This document shows positions 35,447 to 44,754 of a stretch of DNA of 64,000 nt, in pieces (the first letter of the stretch is position 1; every line of letters starts with the position of its first letter). The translations under genes and the position numbers were made by a program. The notes under the pieces are model-generated. The model saw only the letters and a program-made list of their open reading frames with translations. It had not been told where the DNA came from and made no database searches. Origin of the DNA: Hymenobacter sp. 15J16-1T3B. Lineage in GTDB: Bacteria; Bacteroidota; Bacteroidia; Cytophagales; Hymenobacteraceae. The DNA lies in assembly GCF_020711235.1 (NCBI RefSeq), contig NZ_JAJFAV010000002.1, forward strand, positions 124,001 to 188,000, given 5' to 3'.

Positions 35447-37027
35447 ATGCCCGTGCACTGTCTGCCCTACGCCGCCACCGGCGCGTTCAGCTCCTTCCTC
35501 ACCGATTACCTCACCCAGGAGCCCCGGCTGCGGCCGTTTTACCACCGCTTCCCCACGCTGGCAGCCTTCGCGGAGCAGATCAAGGACAAACAGGCGCAGT
35601 ATTCCGCCGACACCCGCGCCCGGCTGGTGGAAGCCCTGCGGCGCCAGTACGAAACGCTGCCCGACGTGCACCCGGCCGTGCAGGCCAACCTCGACCGGCT
35701 GGCCCAGGCCACGACCTTTACCGTCACCACCGGCCACCAGCTCAACGTGCTGACCGGGCCGCTGTACTTCATCTACAAAATTGCCACCGTCATCAAGCTG
35801 TGCCGGCAGCTCAAAGCCGAGTACCCGCAGCACAACTTCGTGCCGGTGTACTGGCTGGCGTCGGAAGACCACGACTTCGCCGAAATCAACCACCTGCACC
35901 TCTTTGGCAAAAAGCTGGAGTGGCAGGCCGACGGCACCGGCGGCCCCGTGGGGCGGCTGAAGCTCGACGGCTTGGCCGAGCAGGTGCTCAGCCAGCTGCC
36001 CGCCGAGGTGCCCGCCGCCTTCCGCGAGGCCTACGAGCAGAGCCGCACCCTGGCCGAAGCCATGCGCCGCCTCGTGCACACGCTTTTCGGGGAGTACGGC
36101 CTGGTGAGCATCGAGCCCGACGACGCCGCGCTCAAGCCCGTGCTGGCCCCGGTGCTGGCCGAGGAGCTGCGCAGCCAGCCCGCCTTCCGGGCCGTGCAGG
36201 CCGCCGACGAGGCCCTGGAAGCCGCCGGCTACAAGCCGCAGGTGTACGCGCGCCCGCTCAACCTCTTTTACCTAACCAACGCCGGCACGCGCGAGCGGCT
36301 GGAGCTAGAAGATGGCCACGTGCTGGTGCGCAACACCGACATCCGCTGGACCATCGACGAGGCCGTGCGCCGCGCCGAAACCGAACCCGAGTGCTTCAGC
36401 CCCAACGTGGTGCTGCGCCCGCTCTACCAGGAGCTGCTGCTGCCCAACCTCTGCTACGTGGGCGGCGGGGCCGAAGTCAACTACTGGCTGCAGCTCAAGG
36501 GCGTGTTCGACCACTACCAGGTGCCCATGCCGCTGGTGCTGCTGCGCAACTCGGCCCTGTACGTGGGCCGCACCCACCTGGGCAAGCTGCGCAAGCTGGG
36601 CCTGACCACCGACGACCTATTCCGTCCGCTGCCCGAGCTGAAAAAGCAGGTGGCCGCTGCCGTGGGGCAGGAGGAGGTTAGCCTGGCCGAGCAGCAGCAG
36701 CAGCTGGCCGCGGCCTTTGCCGCCGTGTCGGCGCTGGCCCAGCGGGTCGATCCAACCTTGGTGAAAACCGTGGCCGCCGAGCAGCAGAAGGTGACAGGCA
36801 TCGTGGCCGGGCTGGAAAAGCGCCTGAGCAAAGCCGCCGAAACCAAGCACGAAACGGCCTACAACCAGCTCAGCGGGCTCAAGGACAAGCTCTTTCCGGA
36901 CGGCGGCCTGCAGGAGCGCCACGACAACGTGCTCAGCATCCTCACCAACAACCCCGGCTTCATCGCGCAGCTCGTCGACGCCTTCGACCCGCTGGCGCTG
37001 CAGTTCACCGTTATCGAAGAGGAGTAA
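35447..37027 (+). CDS. bshC: Bacillithiol biosynthesis cysteine-adding enzyme BshC
   Basis: 526 residues, full family length. TTGHQLNVLTGPLYFIYKIATVIKL and PVYWLASEDHDFAEIN are the family core, with a C-terminal coiled coil (about 390-470, from EEVSLAEQQQQLAAAFAAV). It ligates cysteine to glucosaminyl-malate in bacillithiol synthesis. bshA and bshB are not in this window. Start ATG 35447. Confidence 0.96.
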   Translation: MPVHCLPYAATGAFSSFLTDYLTQEPRLRPFYHRFPTLAAFAEQIKDKQAQYSADTRARLVEALRRQYETLPDVHPAVQANLDRLAQATTFTVTTGHQLNVLTGPLYFIYKIATVIKLCRQLKAEYPQHNFVPVYWLASEDHDFAEINHLHLFGKKLEWQADGTGGPVGRLKLDGLAEQVLSQLPAEVPAAFREAYEQSRTLAEAMRRLVHTLFGEYGLVSIEPDDAALKPVLAPVLAEELRSQPAFRAVQAADEALEAAGYKPQVYARPLNLFYLTNAGTRERLELEDGHVLVRNTDIRWTIDEAVRRAETEPECFSPNVVLRPLYQELLLPNLCYVGGGAEVNYWLQLKGVFDHYQVPMPLVLLRNSALYVGRTHLGKLRKLGLTTDDLFRPLPELKKQVAAAVGQEEVSLAEQQQQLAAAFAAVSALAQRVDPTLVKTVAAEQQKVTGIVAGLEKRLSKAAETKHETAYNQLSGLKDKLFPDGGLQERHDNVLSILTNNPGFIAQLVDAFDPLALQFTVIEEE

Positions 37028-37081
37028 GGTGGCTGCCGCAATACGCGTACTTTGGGGCCGTATTGATTTCAACCACCACGC

Positions 37082-38047
37082 ATGTTTTCCTTTTTATCCT
37101 CCTTGTTTTCGGGACGTCAGCCGGCGCCTCCTGAGCAGGATTTGTCGTTCGGACTGCTGGCGGCGCGCGGCGTGCCTGCCCTGGTGCGCGCCCAACGCTG
37201 GGACGAGGTGGCGGCCCTGGCGGCCAGCCTTTCGGGCGACGAGCTTTCCCGCCTGCTCGATGGCCTCTGCCTGACCGATGCCTACAGCGTGGACCTCACC
37301 CAGCTCGGCGCCCGCCCGGACGACGAGTTCAGCCGCCTGGCGCTTGGGGCTTGGTACTTGTTCCAGGCCTGGCAGGCGCGCACCGCCAAGTACGGCAAGG
37401 ACCTGACGGAAACCGAAATCAACGGCTTCGAGCACTACCTGCGCCTGGCCCACGAGCGGCTGAGCAGTGCCTTTGAAAGCGAACTGTTTCGCAGCGAGGC
37501 GCGGGCCCGGCTGGTGCGAACCGAACAGGGCTTCAGCGACGTGGAAGCGGCCATGGAAGCTTTCCACGAAAGCGTGGCCCTGGACCCGACCAAGTTCTGG
37601 GCTTACCACCACCTGTTCAAAGTCGCCTCCCCGCGGTGGTTTGGGAGTCGGGAGGAGCTGGCGGAGTACATTGAGTCGGTAGCTGAGCCCCGGGTGCAGT
37701 ATGCCCTGTGGCTGATGTACCTGGTGGAGATGTACGACGACCTGGAGCGCGAGCTGGAAAACGAAGTCACGGCCCAGCGCCGCTGGTACGACGAGCAGCA
37801 GGGCCTCGTCCGCGAGGTGCTGGCCCGGCCCACGCTACCGGTCAGCGAGACGCTGGTGAGCATCTACGCCAATAATAACCTGGCTTATGTGTACCACCTG
37901 CTGGGCGAACAGGCCCGGCGCGACGAGCTGCTGGACCGGCTGGCTTCGCGGTTTACACCCTACCCCTGGGCCTACTTTGGGGTGGATTCGGGCAGCGCTG
38001 CAGCCATGAAACGCTTTCGAAGCTCCGCCGCCCGCGCCAAGCCATGA
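37082..38047 (+). CDS. Conserved hypothetical helical protein
   Basis: 321 residues, not recognised. No export signal despite the hydrophobic [11 protein letters not shown] start. Mostly alpha-helical with TPR-like stretches ([26 protein letters not shown]). It overlaps the cyclo-ligase gene by four bases (ATGA), so both are translated from one transcript. A GTACTTTG (37047-37054) may be a -7 element. Confidence 0.8.
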   Translation: MFSFLSSLFSGRQPAPPEQDLSFGLLAARGVPALVRAQRWDEVAALAASLSGDELSRLLDGLCLTDAYSVDLTQLGARPDDEFSRLALGAWYLFQAWQARTAKYGKDLTETEINGFEHYLRLAHERLSSAFESELFRSEARARLVRTEQGFSDVEAAMEAFHESVALDPTKFWAYHHLFKVASPRWFGSREELAEYIESVAEPRVQYALWLMYLVEMYDDLERELENEVTAQRRWYDEQQGLVREVLARPTLPVSETLVSIYANNNLAYVYHLLGEQARRDELLDRLASRFTPYPWAYFGVDSGSAAAMKRFRSSAARAKP

Positions 38048-38634
38048 TAAAGGCCGAGCTGCGCCGTCTGATGCTGGCCCGCCGCCGGGCGTTGTCGGCC
38101 GAGGAGCTGGCGGCCCGTAGCGCCGGGGTGGCCGCGCAGCTCTTCGCCGGCTTCGACGTGGCCGCCTGGCGCGCGGTGCACGTGTTTTTGCCCCTGCAGC
38201 GGCGGCAGGAGCTGGATACCTGGCCCATCATCCGCCGCCTCTGGGCCGCGCAGCCCGCCCCGCGGGTGGTGGTGCCGGTGGTGGAAGCCGACGGAACCCT
38301 GACCCACCGCCTGCTGACGCCCGACGCGCCGCTGGTGGAAAGCGCCTGGGGCATTCCGGAGCCGGTGGACGCACCGCAGGTAGCTCCGGCCGAACTGGAC
38401 GCCGTGCTGCTGCCGCTGCTGGCCTTTGACGAGCGGGGCCAGCGCGTGGGCTACGGCAAGGGCTTCTACGACCGGTTTTTGCTCGACTGCCCGCAAGCCC
38501 TGCGCATCGGGCTGAGCCTGGAGCCGCCGGGGCCGCGCATCGAGGACGCCTGGCCCGGCGACGTGCCCCTGCACGCCTGCGTGACGCCCGAACGGGTGTG
38601 GCACTTCGGGCCGGCGGCTGCCGAGCTTCGGTAG
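38044..38634 (+). CDS. 5-formyltetrahydrofolate cyclo-ligase
   Basis: 196 residues. N-terminal [23 protein letters not shown] site and the closing signature [15 protein letters not shown] of the MTHFS/YgfA family. It converts 5-formyl-THF to 5,10-methenyl-THF with ATP, returning folate to the one-carbon pool. The start overlaps the preceding hypothetical gene. Confidence 0.95.
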   Translation: MIKAELRRLMLARRRALSAEELAARSAGVAAQLFAGFDVAAWRAVHVFLPLQRRQELDTWPIIRRLWAAQPAPRVVVPVVEADGTLTHRLLTPDAPLVESAWGIPEPVDAPQVAPAELDAVLLPLLAFDERGQRVGYGKGFYDRFLLDCPQALRIGLSLEPPGPRIEDAWPGDVPLHACVTPERVWHFGPAAAELR

Positions 38635-38704
38635 GCAATACCGGGCGTGCGGGCGGCGTTGAGGAAGGCAGTTAGTCATCTGCCACCTCAACCCCTTATC
38701 CGTC

Positions 38705-39205
38705 ATGGCCGAAATCCAAGCCGCCGCCCAGCCCCGCAGCACCAAGCCCCGCGCCAAAAAGCACGCCTTTCGCCTCGACATGACGCCGATGGTGGACCTG
38801 GCCTTTCTGCTGCTGACCTTCTTCATGCTCACGACCACCTTCAGCAAACCCAACGTGATGCAGCTGACCATGCCCGACGGCAAAGGCGACCCAATGGCCG
38901 TCGGAGCCAAAAATGCTATGACCTTGCTGCTGGATAAAAACGGCCAAGTACACTACTTCCTCGGCCTAAACGACCCGGCCGACAAGCCCGCCCTGCACAC
39001 CACCAACTTCGCCGCCGACGGCCTGCGCCAAGTGCTGCTGGAGCAGCGCCGCAGCCACCCGGGCCTGATGGTGCTCATCAAAACCACGCCCGAAGCCAGC
39101 TACCGTGACATGGTCGATGCCCTCGACGAAATGACCATCACCGGCCAGGAGAAATACGCCGTGGTCGACACCGCCCCGGCCGATATAGCCCTGCTACACC
39201 GCTAG
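38705..39205 (+). CDS. ExbD/TolR-type biopolymer transport protein
   Basis: 166 residues: cytoplasmic basic N-terminus, one membrane helix with the conserved aspartate (MTPMVDLAFLLLTFFMLTTTF) and a periplasmic domain. ExbD works with ExbB to energise TonB or gliding/secretion machinery, but no exbB lies next to it here. Followed by a 17-base hairpin. Confidence 0.9.
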   Translation: MAEIQAAAQPRSTKPRAKKHAFRLDMTPMVDLAFLLLTFFMLTTTFSKPNVMQLTMPDGKGDPMAVGAKNAMTLLLDKNGQVHYFLGLNDPADKPALHTTNFAADGLRQVLLEQRRSHPGLMVLIKTTPEASYRDMVDALDEMTITGQEKYAVVDTAPADIALLHR

Positions 39206-39216
39206 CTGTTGTAGCC

Positions 39217-39266
39217 CAAACGACGGCGCCCGGTTCTGTGTTAGCAGAGCCGGGCGCCGTCGTTTG
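39217..39266. terminator. Bidirectional hairpin after exbD
   Basis: Perfect 17-base stem (39217-39233 with 39250-39266) between convergent genes. Confidence 0.75.
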
Positions 39267-39323
39267 AGAGGAATGTAGCGTAAGCTGGTACGGCGTAGAC
39301 ATCCCCGTTAAGCCAGAGCTGCA

Positions 39324-39881
39324 TCAACGGGGCGACGCGGCCGCGGGCAACTTTTCGATACCAGTAATGCGCGACTGGCCCCAAGGCGCAATGCTCACGC
39401 GCACCAGCAGCGGCTGGCGCTGCAGGCCCAGGCCGGTGTTTTCGGGCACGTAGTAACGCTCTAGGCCGTAGCGCAGCTGCAGGCCCTGCCGCCAGGCGTT
39501 GCTGATCCAACCGCGCAGCACCACGTGGCCCGTGGGGAGCGTAGCGGGCTCGGCCGGGTACACGGCTGCGGCCGCGTAGTAGCCGGCCGCGGTGGGCTGC
39601 AGCTCCACGTACACCGGCCGCCGCCGCCGGGGCTCGGCCTCGCCCCGCCACAGGCGCCGCGGCACCTGGCTGATGTCGTAGTTCAGGCTCACGTAGTCGC
39701 CGCGCAGCAGGTCGCGCGGGTCGACGGGGGAGGTGCGCAGCGCCACGGTGCGGCCGTAGTGACTCACGGCGTAGCCGGCCGCGGCCACCAGCAGCACAAA
39801 CAGCACCTGCGCCGCCACGGCCAGCACGGCCCGGCGGCGTCGCTGCTCGGGCGAGGGCGGGAAGAGCGAAAACGTGGTCAT
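39324..39881 (-). CDS. GDYxxLxY domain membrane-anchored protein
   Basis: 185 residues. One N-terminal membrane helix (AVLAVAAQVLFVLLVAAAGYAV) and a soluble domain holding the name motif as GDYVSLNY, followed by RPVYVELQPTAAGYY and HVVLRGWI. Its ATG overlaps the stop of the DUF2157 gene (TAATG), the usual pairing for this family, implying a joint membrane complex of unknown role. Confidence 0.88.
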   Translation of the reverse strand: MTTFSLFPPSPEQRRRRAVLAVAAQVLFVLLVAAAGYAVSHYGRTVALRTSPVDPRDLLRGDYVSLNYDISQVPRRLWRGEAEPRRRRPVYVELQPTAAGYYAAAAVYPAEPATLPTGHVVLRGWISNAWRQGLQLRYGLERYYVPENTGLGLQRQPLLVRVSIAPWGQSRITGIEKLPAAASPR

Positions 39882-41107
39882 TAGGACTGGGGCGTGGGCG
39901 GTTGGTCGGAAGGCGGCAGGGCGCGGGCCTGCCGGCGCAGGTACCAGCTCAGGCCGAGCAGCAGCAGCCCGCCGAGCAGGAAAAACAGAGACTTGTTCAG
40001 GAAGTCCCAGGTAAGCTTGAAGTAGGCCACCATGGTGGTCAGCACGAAGAGCACCGTGCCGAGGTTGACGCGCTCCGGGGCCTGCTCGCGGAAGCCACGG
40101 TACAGCACCGAGCCGGAGTAGGCGTAGAGCACCACCAGCGCCGCCACGGCCAAGGGCAGCCCGCCGGGAAAGTAGTAGCCCGGCAGCAGCAAAAGCCAGT
40201 CGGCGGTGCTGGCCAAGCGGCCGCGGGCGCGCTTGCCGGCTACCGAAACCAGCAGCACCAGCAGCAGGGCGCCGAGGAAGCCCACCAGTTGGGGCCGCAG
40301 CCGGTCGGTGTAGCTGCCGGCCTCGCCGAACATGGCCAGCCCGAGCATGAACAGAAACGCGGCCACCAGCGGCGGCGCCTGCCAGGCGCGGGCCGCGGGT
40401 CGGTCCGGCTGCCAGTCGCCCACGGCGTAAATCAGCATGGCCGGCACGAAAAACCAAGTGATTTTGATGTGCAGAAAGTCAATCAGCAGGGCCGACTGCC
40501 ACAGCAGACCGGTGGCCAGCACCACGCCGCAGAATCCGTCGGGGCGGCGCCACCAGTAGTAGCCCAGCCCGCCGGCGGTGAGGGCGGCGGTGGCGTAGCT
40601 GTAGCTGCTCAGGCTGCCCGCGCTGTAGCCCTGCGCCAAGGCCCCGATAAACACCGTCAGCAGCAGCAGCGTGCGGCTCTGGTACACGTAAGTCAGCACC
40701 ACGCCGGCCACCACCCAGGCCAGCAGCCCGGTCACGTCGTAGCCGATGAGCTGGTAGAGCTGGCTGGTGAGCACGATGCCGGCGCCGAACAGCAGCAGGC
40801 CCAGGCTGACCAGGCCGATGCCCAGGCCGCGCTGCCCGCGCGCCAGAAAATACTCGCCGCCGGCGTAGGCCGCCATCAGCGCGCCGATGAGCAGGGCCAG
40901 GCGCAGCGCTTCGGGCAAGTCCTGCCAATTAGCCGCCACCAAACTCAGCGCACTCAGGCCCACCAGGATGGAGCCCAGCAGCGGCAGTAGCCCGATGGCG
41001 CGGGGCTGCGCGGGGTAGAGTGCCCGCAATTGTTGGAGCTGCTCGGTGCTGATAATGCCGCGCTCCACCCAGCCGGGCCCTTCGGTATCGAGAAATTGTT
41101 GACTCAT
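39881..41107 (-). CDS. DUF2157 polytopic membrane protein
   Basis: 408 residues. A short soluble N-terminus (GPGWVERGIISTEQLQQLRAL) typical of DUF2157 precedes about 12 membrane helices; ANW at the end of the first helix region is also a family feature. Upstream partner of the GDYxxLxY gene with overlapping stop/start. Function unknown. Confidence 0.9.
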   Translation of the reverse strand: MSQQFLDTEGPGWVERGIISTEQLQQLRALYPAQPRAIGLLPLLGSILVGLSALSLVAANWQDLPEALRLALLIGALMAAYAGGEYFLARGQRGLGIGLVSLGLLLFGAGIVLTSQLYQLIGYDVTGLLAWVVAGVVLTYVYQSRTLLLLTVFIGALAQGYSAGSLSSYSYATAALTAGGLGYYWWRRPDGFCGVVLATGLLWQSALLIDFLHIKITWFFVPAMLIYAVGDWQPDRPAARAWQAPPLVAAFLFMLGLAMFGEAGSYTDRLRPQLVGFLGALLLVLLVSVAGKRARGRLASTADWLLLLPGYYFPGGLPLAVAALVVLYAYSGSVLYRGFREQAPERVNLGTVLFVLTTMVAYFKLTWDFLNKSLFFLLGGLLLLGLSWYLRRQARALPPSDQPPTPQS

Positions 41108-41386
41108 AATGCGGTTTCAACTTACGTGGAAAGGCGCAGTAATAGCTGATACCCCGGCTACGGATGGGCTACAGGACTTCCGGGCAGCGGGTGCATCGGG
41201 CCTTGCGGAAGCTTCGTTGCGCCTTCTGCCGCCCAGCGGCAAACCGGCGCTGCCACGGGCTGCGGTGGTCGGCAACAACGGGGCTTGGCAATGGAGCAGA
41301 ATCTGTCAACAGAACAATGGGCGCCGCTTCCGCAAGCACGGAAACGACGCCCAACGTAACTTCTTTCGGGGCGGGTGGTGGCGCGC
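41108..41386. other. Intergenic region without visible gene
   Basis: Between the mnmD stop and the DUF2157 start, both minus strand. Open frames here have non-protein-like composition, and I see no clear hairpin or -7 element. Confidence 0.4.
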
Positions 41387-42067
41387 TTAGCGCTTCCAGG
41401 CCCGCGTCATTTCGCGCTTGCCGGCCGGCCCGGGCAGCGACTCCACTTCCCAGCCGGCGGCCTTGAGGCTGCGCTTGAACGAGCCCTTGGCGCAGTAGCT
41501 CACCAGGCAGCCGCCCGGGGCCGCGGCGGCGTACAGCTGCTGAAACACCTCGTCGGTCCACATATCGGGCTGCTTTTCGGGCGCAAAGGCGTCGAAGTAG
41601 ATGACCTGGTAGGTGTCCTCAGCCAGGGGCAGATCCTGCAAGGCGCCTTCCAGCTTAAGCAGGGCAAACTGCGTGGTCAGGGCTTCCGGCGTTTCCCAGC
41701 TGGCTTCGTGCAGCAGCTCGTAGCACTCCAGCAGCTCGGGGTTGAGAATGTAGCGCTCGGCGCCGAGCTTGCGGATGACGGCGGCCGACAGCGGGTGCTT
41801 CTCGATGGTATCGTAAAAAATGGGGGCGGCCGAGGAAAGGCTGCGCTGCAGCGTGAGCAGCGCGTTCAGGCCGGTGCCGAAGCCGACCTCCAACACCCAC
41901 ACGGGGGCCGGGCCGCTGGCTTTGGCTAGGGCAGGTTCCAGTCCGGCTTGCAGGTACACGTGCAGCGCCTCCTGCACGGCGCCGTGCGTGGAGTGGTAAT
42001 GCTCGTCGAGCGCGGGGACGTACAGCGTATTGGAGCCGTCGGCCGTGGGGCGTACTTCTACAATCAT
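41387..42067 (-). CDS. mnmD: tRNA 5-methylaminomethyl-2-thiouridine methyltransferase MnmD
   Basis: 226 residues. SAM-binding motif VLEVGFGTGLNAL, DFAFAPEKQPDMW-type motif seen as YFDAFAPEKQPDMWTDEVF, and the closing GPAGKREMTRAWKR are diagnostic of MnmD (DUF752). It methylates the wobble uridine modification. It is the stand-alone methyltransferase form, lacking the MnmC oxidase half. ATG 42067 gives MIVEVRPTADGS, the usual start; a TTG at 42160 is rejected. Confidence 0.93.
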   Translation of the reverse strand: MIVEVRPTADGSNTLYVPALDEHYHSTHGAVQEALHVYLQAGLEPALAKASGPAPVWVLEVGFGTGLNALLTLQRSLSSAAPIFYDTIEKHPLSAAVIRKLGAERYILNPELLECYELLHEASWETPEALTTQFALLKLEGALQDLPLAEDTYQVIYFDAFAPEKQPDMWTDEVFQQLYAAAAPGGCLVSYCAKGSFKRSLKAAGWEVESLPGPAGKREMTRAWKR

Positions 42068-42289
42068 TGGGAGAACGGTGAAGAAGGGGAACTGGGGAGA
42101 ATGAACCGGTTGGGGAGCCGGGCGGCGGGGTAAGATACGGGCAAAACGTTCGTTCACCAATTCGGCATGCCGATATTTGTCGACCCAAAAAACTTGTCTT
42201 TCAACGCGCTGCCGGTGCCCCGCGGCGCGGCCTTAATCGTAGCCGCGGCCCGGGAAGTTGCACCCGAGCCGCGCTTTTTTTGTCAATTC

Positions 42290-42739
42290 ATGGCCCGAAT
42301 CAAAGTTGTCCTGCCCGAATCCTTTTCCATCACGGCGGAGCTGCCCGTTCGCATTACCGATCTGAATTACGGTGCCCACCTCGGCAACGATGCCCTGGTG
42401 AGCTTGCTGCACGAGGCGCGGGTGCAGTTTCTGCGCCGCATGCAGCTCACCGAATTCGACCCCGCCACCCGGCAAGGCTTCATCATGGCCGACCTCGCCG
42501 TGGAGTACAAGGGCGAGGGGTTCTACGGCGACGTGCTGCAGGTGCGCATGGCCGCCACCGACCTGCACAAGTACGGCTTCGACGTGGTGTACCACGTGCA
42601 GACCACCGCCGGCCGCGACATTGCCCGCGCCAAAACCGGCATGCTGTGCTTCGACTACACCACCCGCAAGCTCAGCCCGCTGCCCGCCGACGCGGCCGCC
42701 CGGCTAGCCGAGCGGGCGGGGGAAAGCGAAAGTCGGTAG
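42290..42739 (+). CDS. Acyl-CoA thioesterase (hotdog, 4HBT)
   Basis: 149 residues, single hotdog domain. LPVRITDLNYGAHLGNDALVSLLHEARVQFL is the catalytic helix region, with Asn/Glu positions as in YbgC/FadM-type thioesterases. It hydrolyses acyl-CoA thioesters. ATG 42290 is chosen; the 41 upstream in-frame codons are not homologous-looking. GATATTTG at 42172-42179 resembles the rpmB -7 element and would give a leader of about 105 bases. Confidence 0.9.
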   Translation: MARIKVVLPESFSITAELPVRITDLNYGAHLGNDALVSLLHEARVQFLRRMQLTEFDPATRQGFIMADLAVEYKGEGFYGDVLQVRMAATDLHKYGFDVVYHVQTTAGRDIARAKTGMLCFDYTTRKLSPLPADAAARLAERAGESESR

Positions 42740-42848
42740 AGGAAAAAAGGCTGTTCTGTCTCAACCAGCTCGACAGGGCGTTCTGGCTCAATAGGTTCGC
42801 GTCTCACAATGCCTGCCGCCGCCGGGAACCTATGCGGCGGCTTGTTTG

Positions 42849-42856
42849 TACCTTTG
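42849..42856 (+). promoter_or_regulatory. -7 element directly before rlmN
   Basis: TACCTTTG ends four bases before the rlmN ATG (42861). Transcription from it would start at or next to the start codon, so the mRNA would be leaderless. No TTG at the -33 distance. Confidence 0.45.
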
Positions 42857-42860
42857 TGCT

Positions 42861-43934
42861 ATGATCACGCTGCCCATCGTCACCAAACGCGACATTCGTA
42901 AACTCTCGCTCGACGAGCTGAAAGCCTTCTTCGTGGAGCACGGCGAAAAGCCCTTCCGCGCCAAGCAGGTGATGGAATGGCTGTGGCGCAACGTGGCCCA
43001 CTCCTTCAGCGAGATGAACAACATCTCGCTGAGCACCCGCGAGCTGCTCGACGCGCACTTCACCATCAACGCGGTGCAGATCCACACCCAGCAGCAAAGC
43101 TCGGACGGCACCATCAAGTACGCCTTCCGTTTGCACGACGGCCACCTCGTAGAGGGCGTGCTCATCCCGAAAGATGAGCGCATGACGGCGTGCATTTCCT
43201 CGCAGGTGGGCTGCTCGCTGACGTGTAAGTTCTGCGCCACCGGCTACATGGAGCGCAAGCGCAACCTCGACACGGCCGAAATCTTCGACCAGGTGGCCAT
43301 CATTGCCCAGCAGGCCCAGGAGCACTTCGGCACCCCGCTCACCAACATCGTGTACATGGGCATGGGCGAGCCGCTGCTCAACTACGCCAACGTGCTCAAG
43401 AGCGTGGAGCGCATCACCGACAACCGCGAGGGCCTGGGCATGGCCGCCCGCCGCCTCACGGTGAGCACCGCCGGCATCTCGAAGATGATCAAGAAGCTGG
43501 CCGACGACGGCTTCAAGGCCAACCTCGCGCTGAGCCTGCACGCGCCCACCGACGAGAAGCGCAACACCATCATGCCCATCAACGAGTCGAACTCGCTGCC
43601 GGTGCTGAAGGAAGCCCTGCAGCACTACCACCAGGTGACGGGCCGCATGGTGACCTACGAATACATCGTGTTCGACAACTTCAACGACTCCATCGAAGAC
43701 GCCAAAGCCCTGCTGGAAATCACCAAATGGATTCCCTGCAAGGTCAACCTGATCGAGTACAACCCCATTGCGCCGGCCGCCTTCCTCAACGCCCAGGAAG
43801 ACCGCCTCGTGCCCTTCATGAAGTACCTGGCCGACCGCGGCGTGCAAGTAAACGTGCGCCGCTCGCGGGGCAAGGACATCGACGCGGCTTGCGGGCAACT
43901 GGCTACCAAGGAAGGCCAGCCCCAGCCGGCCTAA
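42861..43934 (+). CDS. rlmN: 23S rRNA (adenine-2503-C2)/tRNA methyltransferase RlmN
   Basis: 357 residues. N-terminal helical domain (KPFRAKQVMEWLW), radical-SAM cluster CSLTCKFCATG (Cys118, 122, 125), NIVYMGMGEPLLNY, and VNVRRSRGKDIDAACGQL with the methyl-carrying cysteine near the end. Both catalytic cysteines are present. An upstream TTG frame extension is just the promoter. Followed by a 21-base terminator hairpin. Confidence 0.97.
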   Translation: MITLPIVTKRDIRKLSLDELKAFFVEHGEKPFRAKQVMEWLWRNVAHSFSEMNNISLSTRELLDAHFTINAVQIHTQQQSSDGTIKYAFRLHDGHLVEGVLIPKDERMTACISSQVGCSLTCKFCATGYMERKRNLDTAEIFDQVAIIAQQAQEHFGTPLTNIVYMGMGEPLLNYANVLKSVERITDNREGLGMAARRLTVSTAGISKMIKKLADDGFKANLALSLHAPTDEKRNTIMPINESNSLPVLKEALQHYHQVTGRMVTYEYIVFDNFNDSIEDAKALLEITKWIPCKVNLIEYNPIAPAAFLNAQEDRLVPFMKYLADRGVQVNVRRSRGKDIDAACGQLATKEGQPQPA

Positions 43935-43947
43935 CGAGCTGCGGCCA

Positions 43948-43993
43948 ACGCAAACGGCCCGCCGCGCAAGTCTGCGCGGCGGGCCGTTTGCGT
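43948..43993. terminator. Bidirectional 21-bp hairpin after rlmN
   Basis: Perfect 21-base stem (43948-43968 with 43973-43993), loop agtc, between convergent genes. Confidence 0.85.
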
Positions 43994-44011
43994 ATTTCGG
44001 GGCGGGTCGGC

Positions 44012-44701
44012 TCAGGGCTGGGTGGTGAAGGCGGCCGTCTGCGTGGGGCACTGCTTGGCCATCAGGCCACCCACTTTGGCGCCCATGGCGGTGATGCGCG
44101 GCATGTCTTGCAAAAAGCCCGCGCCGTACTGCTGGGTCAGCTCGTTGGCGTGGGCTCTGATCTGGCGCTCCATCGTTTTCTGCACCAGGGCCATGCGGTC
44201 GGCTTTGGGCATCTTGAGCAGGGGTTTCTTGGCGTCCTGGGCCGAGAGGTCGGTGCAAATGTCGGTGGCCAGCTTGGTGAGCAGGGGCCGTTCGGCGTCG
44301 CTGACGGTCAGGTCGGGCGCGCTGCCGGTGTCCGTGCCGGCCAGGCGTGCAAACAGCGTCAGGGCCACGGGGCAGTCGGCGGCAAGCTTGGTGGACACGC
44401 GCTGGCCCATGGCCTGCATGGCGGCCTGGGCGTCGGCGCCACTGGCCTTCATGATCTGCTCAATTTCCTGCGGGTGGTTCATGGCCACCTGCGTCATCGA
44501 CTGCTGCAAGGTGTTCATGGCTTCCTGCTGGCTGAGCAGGGCGAAGGACTTGGCGGCGTTGAGCTTCTCGAAATCCTGGCAGATTTCGCTGCTAAGCTGG
44601 CTTTCCAGCTGCGCCGTGCTGGCCGGGGCGGCGGGTTTGGTCTGGGCAAGGGCGGCGAAGGGCAGCAGCGCGGCGGCTAGCGCGAGGAAATAACGGGGCA
44701 T
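44012..44701 (-). CDS. Exported protein with internal duplication and four paired cysteines
   Basis: 229 residues, unrecognised. Signal peptide MPRYFLALAAALLPFAALAQ. Two repeats follow, offset by exactly 108 residues: SSEICQDF / ATDICTDL (Cys41, Cys149) and MGQRVSTKLAADCP / MGAKVGGLMAKQCP (Cys110, Cys218). Each unit has cysteines 69 residues apart, likely one disulfide per unit in the periplasm. Helical and polar otherwise. ATG 44701 begins the signal peptide; an upstream TTG is rejected. Confidence 0.8.
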   Translation of the reverse strand: MPRYFLALAAALLPFAALAQTKPAAPASTAQLESQLSSEICQDFEKLNAAKSFALLSQQEAMNTLQQSMTQVAMNHPQEIEQIMKASGADAQAAMQAMGQRVSTKLAADCPVALTLFARLAGTDTGSAPDLTVSDAERPLLTKLATDICTDLSAQDAKKPLLKMPKADRMALVQKTMERQIRAHANELTQQYGAGFLQDMPRITAMGAKVGGLMAKQCPTQTAAFTTQP

Positions 44702-44754
44702 ACCAAAGAGTGTATTTCTCAAAGGTAAGCCGGGCGTTCGGAAACCGGCCGGCG

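Noticed and set aside
41108-41386. A 93-codon plus-strand frame in the gap between DUF2157 and mnmD
   Set aside because: Composition is not protein-like, there is no recognisable motif, and it runs into the mnmD 3' end on the other strand.
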